Source: Cloacimonetes bacterium UBA5210 (GTDB taxonomy: Bacteria > Cloacimonadota > Cloacimonadia > Cloacimonadales > Cloacimonadaceae). From it: a stretch of 63,770 bases of DNA. The stretch is taken from positions 1 through 63,770 of the forward strand of contig DHVK01000024.1 of assembly GCA_002412625.1 (NCBI GenBank), given 5' to 3'. This document shows, piece after piece, positions 26,335 through 34,883 of this stretch. The translations under genes and the position numbers were made by a program. The stretch's first letter is position 1; each line of letters opens with the position of its first letter. The notes below the pieces were generated by a model that searched no databases, was not told the DNA's origin, and was given only the letters and a program-made list of their open reading frames with translations.

Positions 26335-26583
26335 TGCGTTTCTCCTTTCTTTAGTTTTATAAATTTGGTGCAAATCCTTATTTATCCTGCCTTGCGGCGA
26401 GAGATAACACGCATTTTGCCGGTGAACATCCATAGCCATGTTCACCAAATTATCCAACCGATGCATTCCCGGAACGAGACTTTTTGCTAATAAATCCAGT
26501 TTCCAGAATTCATCCACGCTATGTTCTTATCGAGGCGTTTTCACCCCGATACTCACTTATTATCGATTGCAGAATTCTGTCAA
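26335..26583 (-). promoter_or_regulatory. Promoter and ~220-nt leader of the large surface protein gene
   Basis: A TTGACA box is at 26578-26583 with a weak TAATAA-like -10 box near 26557-26562. The leader contains a perfect 9-bp hairpin GGTGAACAT (26421-26429) / ATGTTCACC (26438-26446). It matches no riboswitch I know; c-di-GMP motifs were looked for and not found. Confidence 0.45.
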
Positions 26584-26590
26584 GCAAGAA

Positions 26591-29173
26591 TTACGGTTTT
26601 AGACCCAATTCAAAGCTAATCTTACCGGAAACGGCATCGTAATCAATATCGATTTTGCTGCCTTCGGGCACAGTGCTACCCAGCAGTTCTCTGGCCAAAG
26701 CGTCCTCCAGTTCACTCTGAATCGCTCTCTTCAGAGGGCGCGCGCCATACTGGGGGTCAAAACCCACTTCCGCGATGTGATCGATCAGGTGTTCCCCGAA
26801 GTTCAGCTCCAGATCCCGCTTTGCCACTCTGCGGGCCAGAATATCCAGCTGCAGTTTCACGATGCGGCGGATTTGCTCTTTATCAAGGCGATGGAAGATG
26901 ATTATATCGTCCAACCGGTTCAGAAACTCGGGACGGAAATGATGCCTGAGGACTTCCAAGAGTTTGGGGCGCAGATCATCCAGCTCGCCCTGGTGAGCGT
27001 AGATCTCCTGGCTGCCGATATTGGAAGTCAGGATGATCACGCTATGCTTGAAATCCACCGTGCGGCCTTTGCCATCAGTTAAACGCCCCTCATCCAGAAT
27101 CTGTAACAGAGTGTTGAAGACATCCGCGTGAGCTTTCTCAATCTCATCGAAGAGGATCACGCTATACGGTCTTCTGCGCACTGCCTCAGTGAGGTATCCG
27201 CCCTGTTCATAGCCCACATACCCGGGCGGCGCTCCGATCAGCCGGGCCACGGAATGGCGCTCCATGAACTCGCTCATATCTAGGCGCAGCAAGGCTTTTT
27301 CGGTATCGAAGAGATAGCCGGCAAGGGTCTTGGCAAGCTCGGTTTTTCCCACCCCGGTGGGCCCCAAAAAGATGAAGGAACCGATCGGGCGGTTTTCGTC
27401 CGAAAGCCCGCTGCGGCTACGACGAATGGCATTGGAAAGCGCGACGATGCCCTCTTTTTGACCCACAACCCGTTGCGCCAATACATCTTCCAGATTCAGC
27501 AGTTTCATCATCTCACCCGCGGCAAGTTTGGAGACCGGGATGCCGGTCCATTTGGAGACCACTTCTGCGACCAGTTCTTCGTCCACTTGCTCTTTGAGGA
27601 GCGTTGTGCCGCTGTTTTTGCCTTGTTCGCGCAGGGCGGTAAGCTCTTTCTCTTTTGTGGCAAGGCTTCCATAGCGGATCTCGGCGGTTTTCTCGTAGTC
27701 CCCGTCACGCTCGGCTTTTTGCGCTTCTGTGCGCAGGCTTTCGATCTCTTCTTTTAGTTGCCGGATCTTCTCAATCCCGGCTTTTTCGTTTTCCCACTGA
27801 AGTTTCATGCTCTTGCGGCTTTCAGCCAGCCCGGCGATTTCCTCGTTAACTTTGTCCAGCCGGCTTTTGGAAGAGCTGTCTGTTTCTTTTGCCAAAGAGA
27901 GGCGCTCGATTTCCAGCCGCCGCAGGTCACGTTCCAGCTCATCGAGTTCCGCGGGCATGGAATCGATCTCCAACCTCAGGCGGCTGCAGGCTTCATCGAT
28001 GAGGTCGATCGCTTTATCCGGCAAAAAGCGGTCTGAAATATAACGATCCGAAAGATTCGCCGCTGCCACTATGGCGTTATCGGTGATCTGCACTCCGTGA
28101 TGCACCTCATACTTCTCTTTGATGCCGCGCAGAATGGAGATAGTGTCCTCCATGCTGGGCTCAGACACCAGAACGGGTTGGAATCTGCGCTCCAATGCGG
28201 CATCTTTTTCGATGTATTTGCGATATTCATCGATGGTGGTGGCTCCGATGCAATGCAAGGCACCGCGTGCCAGAGCCGGCTTCAGCATGTTTGAAGCATC
28301 GACGGAGCCCTCAGCAGAACCGGCTCCCACCACGGTGTGGATTTCATCGATGAAGAGGATGATCTGCCCGTCGGACTTTTCCACCTCGGCCAAAACCGCT
28401 TTCAAGCGCTCTTCAAACTCACCGCGGAACTTCGCTCCCGCCACCAAAGATGCCATGTCCAGCTCCAGAAGCTCTTTGCCCAGCAGGTTTTCGGGAACAT
28501 CCCGCGCCACAATGCGGCGTGCCAGACCCTCCGCGATGGCGGTCTTGCCCACTCCGGGATCGCCGATCAGGATGGGATTATTCTTGCGGCGGCGGGAAAG
28601 GATCTGCATCGTGCGGCGGATCTCTTCATTGCGGCCGATTACCGGGTCCAGCTTCTCGGTGCGTGCCAGCCGGGTGAGGTTGCGGGCATACTTTTCCAAG
28701 ACCTGATATTTGGCTTCCGGGTTTTGGTCTGTGACGCGCTGATTGCCCCGCACCGCCTTGAGCGCATCCAGCAAACGGTCTGCGCTTAGCCCAAAACTCT
28801 TCAGGAGATTGGCTGTCTTCGTTTTGGTATTCAGGATTCCCATCAGGATGTGCTCTCCGCTGATGAAATCGTCACCCAGGCGGTCGGCTTCTTTTTCGGC
28901 TTGGCGATGGATGTCCAGGATCTCTTGAGAAAGATAGCTTTGACCGCCCTGAACACGGGGCAGCTTGCGCAAGGCGTCGTCCAGCGCAGCTTCCAGCCCG
29001 GCGGAACTAAGCTCCAGCTTGGCCAGGATCTGGTGGATCAAAGCATCTTGCTGGCCAAGCATGGCCTTCAGGAGATGTAAATCCCCGATTTCCTGATGCC
29101 CCAGCTCTGTGGCCAGGTTTTGCGCTGCCGCCAGCAGCTCTTGCGACTTTATGGTTAAACGTTGTGTGTTCAT
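26591..29173 (-). CDS. clpB: ATP-dependent disaggregase ClpB
   Basis: 860 residues, the usual ClpB length. N-terminal Clp-N repeats (residues 1-145), AAA+ domain 1 with Walker A GDPGVGKT near 205 and Walker B ILFIDEIHT, the long coiled-coil M domain (about 400-530: LDELERDLRRLEIERLSLAK), then AAA+ domain 2 with GPTGVGKT near 605 and VILFDEIEKAH, and a C-terminal D2-small domain. It rescues aggregated proteins together with DnaK. Start ATG 29173 behind GGAGGTAAG. A good sigma70-type promoter lies just upstream; no CIRCE operator was seen. Single gene, own promoter. Confidence 0.97.
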   Translation of the reverse strand: MNTQRLTIKSQELLAAAQNLATELGHQEIGDLHLLKAMLGQQDALIHQILAKLELSSAGLEAALDDALRKLPRVQGGQSYLSQEILDIHRQAEKEADRLGDDFISGEHILMGILNTKTKTANLLKSFGLSADRLLDALKAVRGNQRVTDQNPEAKYQVLEKYARNLTRLARTEKLDPVIGRNEEIRRTMQILSRRRKNNPILIGDPGVGKTAIAEGLARRIVARDVPENLLGKELLELDMASLVAGAKFRGEFEERLKAVLAEVEKSDGQIILFIDEIHTVVGAGSAEGSVDASNMLKPALARGALHCIGATTIDEYRKYIEKDAALERRFQPVLVSEPSMEDTISILRGIKEKYEVHHGVQITDNAIVAAANLSDRYISDRFLPDKAIDLIDEACSRLRLEIDSMPAELDELERDLRRLEIERLSLAKETDSSSKSRLDKVNEEIAGLAESRKSMKLQWENEKAGIEKIRQLKEEIESLRTEAQKAERDGDYEKTAEIRYGSLATKEKELTALREQGKNSGTTLLKEQVDEELVAEVVSKWTGIPVSKLAAGEMMKLLNLEDVLAQRVVGQKEGIVALSNAIRRSRSGLSDENRPIGSFIFLGPTGVGKTELAKTLAGYLFDTEKALLRLDMSEFMERHSVARLIGAPPGYVGYEQGGYLTEAVRRRPYSVILFDEIEKAHADVFNTLLQILDEGRLTDGKGRTVDFKHSVIILTSNIGSQEIYAHQGELDDLRPKLLEVLRHHFRPEFLNRLDDIIIFHRLDKEQIRRIVKLQLDILARRVAKRDLELNFGEHLIDHIAEVGFDPQYGARPLKRAIQSELEDALARELLGSTVPEGSKIDIDYDAVSGKISFELGLKP

Positions 29174-29199
29174 AATCTTACCTCCAGGATATTAGGGAC

Positions 29200-29228
29200 A
29201 AGATAAGCAAGAGCGGCTAAAGCGTCAA
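29200..29228 (-). promoter_or_regulatory. clpB promoter
   Basis: -35 TTGACG (29223-29228), 17-bp spacer, -10 TATCTT (29200-29205), on the minus strand about 30 bp upstream of the start. This is one of the clearest promoters in the window. Confidence 0.7.
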
Positions 29229-29300
29229 GAGATTTTTAGCAGTCCCTGGTGATGATTGCTAATTTTACCCCGGTGGCATCCACGCGCGATCGGGGATGCA

Positions 29301-29458
29301 CCTGTGGAGTTTACATGAAAGCCCACAGGATTCGACACGTCCTCGTGTCGAGCGAGGTAGCAGCCCTGGAATAGTACGCCGCTGCGCTGCTTCTGCAGAC
29401 GAGACGTCTGCAATCCTATCCCCTCGGCTTTCATCCTTGGTGGCGAGAGCTGGCTCTC
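29301..29458. other. Hairpin-dense non-coding stretch upstream of clpB
   Basis: Four perfect inverted repeats in 158 bp: CCTGTGG/CCACAGG (29301-29329), CGACACG-TCCT-CGTGTCG (29333-29350), TGCAGACG-AGA-CGTCTGCA (29394-29412) and GAGAGC-TG-GCTCTC (29445-29458). It lies in the 635-bp gap 29174-29808. The frames through it (29225-29503 minus, 29296-29616 plus) look like low-information translations of the hairpins. Confidence 0.5.
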
Positions 29459-29582
29459 AGTTAAGTTCAAGCCTCTTTCCCGCTCTATCTTCTGGTCTGT
29501 CATTATTTAGGGGCATGGTATCACACAGCAGAGCAGCGAATCCCGGAAAACAGTCTCGCAATTGGGCTTTGCTTGTGCTTAT

Positions 29583-29726
29583 TTTAAGCTGTTATCAAGC
29601 TGTGGGCATAGCTTGAAGACGGCACGATATCAGGCTAAACCCGGCTTGGTAAATTCTGGTGGATTGCAGGCAATGCATAGCGGGGAGAAAATTGACAGAA
29701 AAACGCTTCAGAGCAGCGAGTTCCGG
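29583..29726. repeat. Dispersed intergenic repeat, copy 4
   Basis: Module B at about 29583-29650 (AAGCTGTTATCAAGCTGTGG) and inverted module A at about 29665-29726 (GACAGAAAAACG). It shares the 14-mer CAGGCAATGCATAG with copy 7 near 59506. A second copy-specific feature is the weak hairpin CGCT/AGCG after the A-run. Confidence 0.7.
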
Positions 29727-29777
29727 GAGTCTCTCTTAACAGATGCATCAGCCAAAGCCAGCGCGAGATCTTGGCAC

Positions 29778-29803
29778 AAAAAAAACGCTCCGCAGAGCGT
29801 TTT
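29778..29803 (-). terminator. Terminator of the HEAT-repeat gene
   Basis: AAAACGCTC (29782-29790) / GAGCGTTTT (29795-29803), loop CGCA, with an eight-A run at its left end that reads as T on the minus strand. It lies six bp past the stop at 29809. Confidence 0.85.
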
Positions 29804-29808
29804 GAAGT

Positions 29809-30654
29809 TTATTCGGTTTTGTCCCCGGGTTTGTTATCCCGCTGTCTGCCTGTATTTGGGCGGCGCGGGCGCTGCTTATTGGGGTTATACTTTTTATTGC
29901 GCGGATTTGCTTGTGGATTTGGGCTCGAATGTTTCGCAGGCATAAACTTCTTCGCTTTGTTAAGCGGCATTTGCGAAGTCGCTTGTTTAAGCACCAAAGC
30001 ATCCATACTGTCTTTGTGGGCTTCCAGAAACTCTTCGGTGGCCTCGGTGGCGCGGTTCCAGAGGTCTTTGAACAGCCAGCCCAGAGCTTGTTGAACCACC
30101 CGTTCTTTGTCGCGCAAGAGGGGTTCCACAAAGGGGAGGATTTCCTGTGCGGGGAGTGCCTTTTTCAGCCAGATCAGAGAGACGACCGCCGCCCTGCGGG
30201 TCCATTTGCTGCGCGAATCCCGCCAGGAGGAAAAGGAACTGAGGTCAACCAATTCCAATTCAAAGAGCACGGGGAGGATCTTGATGCCCAGCATGTCCGC
30301 ATGAGCCCAGTTTTCCACGCCGGTATCCAGCCATTCTTTGATCTTTTCCCTGATGTAGGGATCCAGGCGGGGGCGGTGTTTTTTGACCAGCATGATGGCC
30401 AGGGTTCCAAATTCGTACTTTCCGGTTTTCAGCAGATATAGCCCGAAATCGGCATAATCCCTGGGGCTGAAATCATATGTATCCAGGATCCGGTCGCGCA
30501 GGATCTTGATATCTTCATCCTCCAGGCCAAACGCGTCGTAACCCTCGCTGAAATCGTTGAGATTACGGATGGCGCGCACCGGGTCTTCGCGATCGAAGCA
30601 GAACTTCTCTATTTGTTTGTATAATTCTTTGAACTTATCGTGTAAATCTTTCAT
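29809..30654 (-). CDS. AlkD-like HEAT-repeat protein (DNA alkylation repair superfamily)
   Basis: 281 residues. Residues 1-215 are paired helices with the AlkD/ALK pattern (VENWAHADMLGIKILPVLF, DSRSKWTRRAAVVSLIWL, LLRDKERVVQQALGWLFKDL). AlkD-type proteins flip or excise alkylated bases. Here the WxxxD of the AlkD helix appears as NWAHADM, and a Trp-Lys-Arg patch is retained, so nucleic-acid binding is plausible. The tail after about 225 is highly basic and Pro/Asn-rich (NPRNKKYNPNKQRPRRPN), likely disordered and RNA- or DNA-binding. The start is ATG 30654 with an AAGGA site. Confidence 0.75.
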   Translation of the reverse strand: MKDLHDKFKELYKQIEKFCFDREDPVRAIRNLNDFSEGYDAFGLEDEDIKILRDRILDTYDFSPRDYADFGLYLLKTGKYEFGTLAIMLVKKHRPRLDPYIREKIKEWLDTGVENWAHADMLGIKILPVLFELELVDLSSFSSWRDSRSKWTRRAAVVSLIWLKKALPAQEILPFVEPLLRDKERVVQQALGWLFKDLWNRATEATEEFLEAHKDSMDALVLKQATSQMPLNKAKKFMPAKHSSPNPQANPRNKKYNPNKQRPRRPNTGRQRDNKPGDKTE

Positions 30655-30750
30655 GATGCGTCCTTGCTAATATTGTCCACAGCGTGGGGTTATTCGATAA
30701 AGAGTGGAGCAAACTTTGTTCCAAATGTGAGATCATAGTGCAAAGGGACC

Positions 30751-31488
30751 TCAATCGTAGCCCATTCCCTTGCCTGTTATCAAGACATGGATGCGGTTGA
30801 ACATCTGGCGGAGGCGATAAACCATCTCTTTGTTTGGGTTCAATTGAGCCAGCATTTTCTTCAGGAAAGCATCCCAATTTGTGGTTTCGTAATTTGTGAA
30901 GTAGCCGATATTGCCCAAAACGTCTTTCATGTAGCCATAGATCCGTTCCAGCTCTTCACCGCTGACCGCGTCTGGTTTGCGAGTGCCAAGGTCTTCCTGG
31001 TGGCGTTGCTCAAAGCTCTGAACTTCATACGCGGCAAGCGCTACGGCCTGGGCGAGATTGATGGAGGGGAAGTCCTTGTTCGCGGAGAAATGGCAGCGCA
31101 GAGGACACAAATCTGCTTCTTCATCCGTAAGCCCAAAGGTTTCCCGGCCAAAGATGAGGCCGAGCTTCAGGTTGGGGAGTTCGTGCACGTATGCCGCCAT
31201 TTGCATCGGGGAGAGATCCACCGGCTTGGTCTTGCCAATGCGGCGGGAAAAGGCAACCACGCGGTCCAGATCAGCGATCGCTTCTGCCAGGGTGCTGAAG
31301 ATTGTGGCGTTATCGAGCAGGTGCTCGGAGTGCATGGCGAGGTAGAAATCGTTCTTTTGCGGCACAGAGCCGACAATGCGGAGATCAGAGAAACAGAAGT
31401 TGTTCATGATCCTGGCCACCGCGCCCACGTTTCCTTCGTAGATCGGTTCTACCAGGATGATACTGATGTGGGAAAGATCAGCGGGCAT
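30751..31488 (-). CDS. TrmH/SpoU-family RNA 2'-O-methyltransferase (TrmJ-like)
   Basis: 245 residues from ATG 31488 (MPADLSHISIILVEPIYEGN); the longer frame to 31689 only overlaps the next gene. The SPOUT motifs are visible: VEPIYEGNVGAVARIMNNF (motif 1), LIFGRETFGLTDEE (motif 2) and INLAQAVALAAYEV (motif 3), the deep-trefoil SAM site. The length and layout match TrmJ (tRNA Cm32/Um32) and related family-1 enzymes. It overlaps the upstream HEAT-repeat gene by 11 bp and is therefore coupled to it. The exact target nucleotide cannot be read from sequence. Confidence 0.88.
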   Translation of the reverse strand: MPADLSHISIILVEPIYEGNVGAVARIMNNFCFSDLRIVGSVPQKNDFYLAMHSEHLLDNATIFSTLAEAIADLDRVVAFSRRIGKTKPVDLSPMQMAAYVHELPNLKLGLIFGRETFGLTDEEADLCPLRCHFSANKDFPSINLAQAVALAAYEVQSFEQRHQEDLGTRKPDAVSGEELERIYGYMKDVLGNIGYFTNYETTNWDAFLKKMLAQLNPNKEMVYRLRQMFNRIHVLITGKGMGYD

Positions 31489-32320
31489 TGGCCTTATTGC
31501 GCATGTGGAACACGGAACCGAGCTTGTTTCCCATGTTCTGTACGTTGGGGTTGCTGTCCTTCTTCCAGTCTGCGACAGTGCGCTGAGAGATGGAGATAAA
31601 GTCACCGCTGTTGTCTTTCTTGCTTTTTTGGGTGAAGATGTTAGCCAGCTTTTTGAGGGTTTGCCAGATCGTGTTGAAGCGGACTTCATCAGCTTCCAGG
31701 AGCCAGCGGCGGACGTTTGTATAAGTCTGGATGGGGCGCACTCTGCCTACTTGGGTGAGGATGTGGGAGATCTTCTTCTGAACTTCTTCGCTATCATCAT
31801 CCAGCAAGCGGGAAAGAAAGGCGAGCACAAACTGGGGGTTCTTGGCGGCAATGCTTTCCATGCCGTGCATGCTGATGGCGCGCTTCTTTTCGTTGTCGCT
31901 TTCTGCCCATAGCGGCATATGCTCCCGCATGGCATCGGGGAAGCGTTTCCAGAGCTCAAAGCAGATGGTTTCGCTCTCCCAGGGCACGGTCTCGTAGGTC
32001 TTTTCCAGGGTTTGGATGATGCGCTGGGGGTTGTCTTCATATTTGAAGTAAAAATAAAAGAGTCCGGTGGCGCGGATGCCATAGATGAAGTCGGTCAAGA
32101 GGTCTCCGCAGACTTCGTCCAGGTTCCCGGTTCCGGTGTATGCCGCCAGTCGTTTGCCCAATTCTTCGCGCACAAAGTAGTTTGCCGTGTTTGCCAGATC
32201 GGTGATTTGCTTGATTGCCAGGGTGTCTTTGCCTTTATCCAGATTACGAAAGATTTTCTCTACCTGCGCATCCAGTAATTTATAGTCGTCTTTATTCAGC
32301 CGTCCTACTTCTTTGATCAT
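31478..32320 (-). CDS. HEAT-repeat protein, AlkD-like, upstream of the methyltransferase
   Basis: 280 residues, mostly amphipathic helix pairs (ETICFELWKRFPDAMREHMP, KKRAISMHGMESIAAKNPQF, VLAFLSRLLDDDSEEVQKKI) suggesting a HEAT/ALK solenoid. It is similar in size and helical layout to the gene at 29809 but I could not align them closely. The C-terminal 45 residues are polar and basic. It overlaps the TrmJ-like gene, so a joint function in RNA or DNA handling is likely by context only. Start ATG 32320. Confidence 0.6.
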   Translation of the reverse strand: MIKEVGRLNKDDYKLLDAQVEKIFRNLDKGKDTLAIKQITDLANTANYFVREELGKRLAAYTGTGNLDEVCGDLLTDFIYGIRATGLFYFYFKYEDNPQRIIQTLEKTYETVPWESETICFELWKRFPDAMREHMPLWAESDNEKKRAISMHGMESIAAKNPQFVLAFLSRLLDDDSEEVQKKISHILTQVGRVRPIQTYTNVRRWLLEADEVRFNTIWQTLKKLANIFTQKSKKDNSGDFISISQRTVADWKKDSNPNVQNMGNKLGSVFHMRNKANAR

Positions 32321-32510
32321 ATAGTATTCTCCACGATTGGCGTTGTGCCAGTCATATTAGTATTTTTTAGGGGCAAGAAAAGCCGGGATATATCCCAAAG
32401 GCTTAAATGCCGTTTTGTTTTGAAAAAGCCGTAACCATAATTCGCCTGTGAGGCTTGTGGATTGATATGCTACGTTGTTGCATCACATGCTCGGAAGAGA
32501 TGCTTATTCT

Positions 32511-32562
32511 GTCAAGACTTTTCTTGATTTTTCCCAAGACCAGAGCCAAAAAAGTCTTGACA
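32511..32562. promoter_or_regulatory. Divergent promoter region with a perfect 12-bp inverted repeat
   Basis: GTCAAGACTTTT (32511-32522) / AAAAGTCTTGAC (32550-32561). Read outward, each arm presents a TTGACA -35 box (32510-side on minus, 32557-32562 on plus). The -10 boxes are weak. It lies in the 297-bp gap between the genes starting at 32320 (minus) and 32618 (plus) and may be an operator. Confidence 0.5.
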
Positions 32563-32617
32563 CTTATGCTGCGCAGTAATTCAGTTAGCTCTTTCAAATT
32601 TAAAATAGGAGAGAACA

Positions 32618-33853
32618 ATGAAAGGTATGCTCAGATTCACCGTTCTGGTATTATTATCTCTAGGTTTGCTTCTGCCGGGGCTGAATGCAAGTAACAAAAA
32701 AGATGGAGACTTGCCATCGGCGATACACAATTTTGTAAAAGGCATCAACGATAAGTCCTTAGATGTCCTAAAATCTTCGCTTGCATTAGATTTTATGATT
32801 GATGGCGTTCCCGCGAGTCTCAATGACATGGTTCTTAGACAGTTGGTAAGCGAAAGAATGCCCGCTTATATTGCATACAGAGTTAAGACTTCTCAAAAAC
32901 AGGGCACAAGAACTGTCCATACAGTAACGCTTGCCAACAAATACGGTATCTTTGATTACAAGTTTGAGACCGATTCCAAGGATCTGATTACCAGCACTTC
33001 GCTACTGTCTCGAGAGATACCCAAGAGTTTGATGCATGCAAATGCTAAACTGCATGACTTTGCCGAGATCCCTATCAGAGTAGAGCATGATATGACCCTG
33101 ATAAGATGTGAACTTAACGGAGTGGAGGGGGATTTTCTCTTGCGCAATTCAAACCGTAATCTAACTATCAACAGCCGTTTCCTTGTAGCCGAAAAGGAAA
33201 ACGACAAAACTGATCAAAACGAATATGGAGTTGCTCCGCTGAAAAAATTCGCTTTCGCCGGAGCTACTTACACCAATATCGATGCCATCAGTCAAGATCT
33301 GAGTTTTCTGGAAAGGGATTTAGGTTTGGAGATAATGGGCATTGTTGGCACCAGTGTTTTGGAAGCTTTTGAAACGCATTACGATTATCAAAACAGCAAG
33401 TTGCTTCTTTATAGACTAGATTCCGAAGGACTAATCGCCGGCGAGATCAAGCCTCCCGCGCCACGACAAAAGCTAAAAATCGAGCAAAAGGGTTCACAGA
33501 TGTTGGTAAAGGCAAACCTTGGCAAGAAAAACCTTAAATTAGCCTTTGACAATGGATTGCAGCAGAACATCCTGAACCAAACTCTATCTAAGAAGCTTGA
33601 AAGAGTAAGCTCTATGGGGAGTGCTAAGAAGATATATACTGCAGATCTTCAAACACTTGATGCTGTAAGTTACAGCGTATCTACAAACAAAATAGGCAAG
33701 ACGGATTTGGGAAACATGGATTGTGTCTACATGGACATGAGCACATTGATCAAACAATCATATGCCAAATTTGATGGTTATCTCGGTTTGCCTTTCTTTC
33801 AAAATCAGAAGATAAGTATCAACTACCGCAGGGCAACGCTGGGAGTATATTAA
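32618..33853 (+). CDS. Secreted retropepsin-like (aspartyl-protease fold) protein, degenerate
   Basis: 411 residues. Signal peptide 1-24 (LLSLGLLLPGLNAS), then a helical N-domain, then two lobes like clan AA aspartyl proteases. Lobe one reads GDFLLRNSNRNLTINSRFLV where the active-site D-T/S-G would be: the Asp is missing. Lobe two reads LKLAFDNGLQQNILNQTL, with DNG in place of DTG. Later PFFQNQKISINYRRATLGVY matches the end of such folds. It may therefore bind, not cleave, peptides. The start has a perfect AGGAGAG site. Codon use is more AT-rich than its neighbours, so transfer is possible. Confidence 0.6.
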   Translation: MKGMLRFTVLVLLSLGLLLPGLNASNKKDGDLPSAIHNFVKGINDKSLDVLKSSLALDFMIDGVPASLNDMVLRQLVSERMPAYIAYRVKTSQKQGTRTVHTVTLANKYGIFDYKFETDSKDLITSTSLLSREIPKSLMHANAKLHDFAEIPIRVEHDMTLIRCELNGVEGDFLLRNSNRNLTINSRFLVAEKENDKTDQNEYGVAPLKKFAFAGATYTNIDAISQDLSFLERDLGLEIMGIVGTSVLEAFETHYDYQNSKLLLYRLDSEGLIAGEIKPPAPRQKLKIEQKGSQMLVKANLGKKNLKLAFDNGLQQNILNQTLSKKLERVSSMGSAKKIYTADLQTLDAVSYSVSTNKIGKTDLGNMDCVYMDMSTLIKQSYAKFDGYLGLPFFQNQKISINYRRATLGVY

Positions 33854-33944
33854 ATCCTGAGATATTCAATAGAAGATTCCCAAGCTGTGGAGGCGTTCGG
33901 CATTCCTGGGAAGCAAAGCGCACAGTGACTCCGGTGAGAAATGC

Positions 33945-34883
33945 TTAAGCGGAGGGAGTGGTTTTTAGGCTGGAGCTGGTTTTGAAGTGAAGTTTGGCGA
34001 CATCTGCCAAATGCTTATCTCCTTGTTCGTTGATAAACTTTTGCCCCGCTATGATCACCTTTGGCCCTGCCCCTTTGGGGAAGCTGAACTTGAATTTGCG
34101 TTCTTGCATGGCCAGAGCTTCCAAAAACTGATAGCGCGCGAGGATGGATGCAGCGGCAACCGCCACGTCGCGTTCTCCGCCGGTGCGTTCCACCACATTC
34201 AAGGCCGGGTTGCGCTTGTAGATGCGGCTCTTCACTTTCTGGGCTTTGCTGAACTGATCCACCACGATGCCCTCGGCTTTGTTTTGCTTGGCGACCAGCT
34301 CCAGGATCACTTTCTCGTGCACCCAGGTCAGCAGATCGTTCAGGTTTTGGCCCTGCTTTTTGAACTCCGCGATCAGCTCGTTGTAGCGCCCGGGCTTAAG
34401 CACGATGCAGGAAGCTTGATTGGGATATTTGAGATAGATCTGTTTTGCGATCTGCACAATGCGGACATCATTCAAGTGCTTGCTATCCTGTACTCCGAGT
34501 CTCCGCAAATCCGCCACTTGTCCGGCTTCCACATAAAATGCGCTGCCCACCAGGGGCCCGAAATAGTCACCCTTGCCGCATTCATCGCTGCCAATCCAGC
34601 AGTGCCAGTTGTGAAATCCCGCAAAGGTCTCAGCGGTCTTTTCACCATTTAGCAGAAAGTCCAGCTCCTGCTTCAATCCTGAATCCCGCGGTGCGCCCAG
34701 CACCTTGCTGAGGCCACGCTTTGCACTGTGGTAGATGTTGATATTAGCGCGATCAGTGCCCCGGGACACTCTTAACTGCACGCCCCAGGCGATCTCTGTT
34801 TGGGACAACACTTCCACTCCCTTCTGCATCAGGAGTGGCAACAGATGCGAAAGGTAGTTCTCGATCTCTTTATGCATTGGCAT
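33945..34883 (-). CDS. rnhC: Ribonuclease HIII
   Basis: 312 residues, typical RNase HIII length. An N-terminal TBP-like substrate-binding domain (residues 1-85) is followed by the catalytic domain with WIGSDECGKGDYFGPLVGSA (first Asp and Glu), VQDSKHLND (second Asp) and GIVVDQFSKAQ (third Asp), giving the DEDD set. It cleaves RNA in RNA-DNA hybrids. It overlaps folC by 14 bp; the start ATG 34883 has no clear site and the next ATG at 34877 is equally possible. Confidence 0.92.
   Translation of the reverse strand: MPMHKEIENYLSHLLPLLMQKGVEVLSQTEIAWGVQLRVSRGTDRANINIYHSAKRGLSKVLGAPRDSGLKQELDFLLNGEKTAETFAGFHNWHCWIGSDECGKGDYFGPLVGSAFYVEAGQVADLRRLGVQDSKHLNDVRIVQIAKQIYLKYPNQASCIVLKPGRYNELIAEFKKQGQNLNDLLTWVHEKVILELVAKQNKAEGIVVDQFSKAQKVKSRIYKRNPALNVVERTGGERDVAVAAASILARYQFLEALAMQERKFKFSFPKGAGPKVIIAGQKFINEQGDKHLADVAKLHFKTSSSLKTTPSA

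Noticed and set aside
26335..26583. Riboswitch in the leader of the surface-protein gene
   Set aside because: Checked by eye for c-di-GMP motifs; conserved core sequences are absent. Only a plain hairpin is visible.
29225..29616. Overlapping frames on both strands in the hairpin region
   Set aside because: Both strands open through GC-rich palindromes; no site, no recognisable domain, and codon pattern unlike the neighbours.
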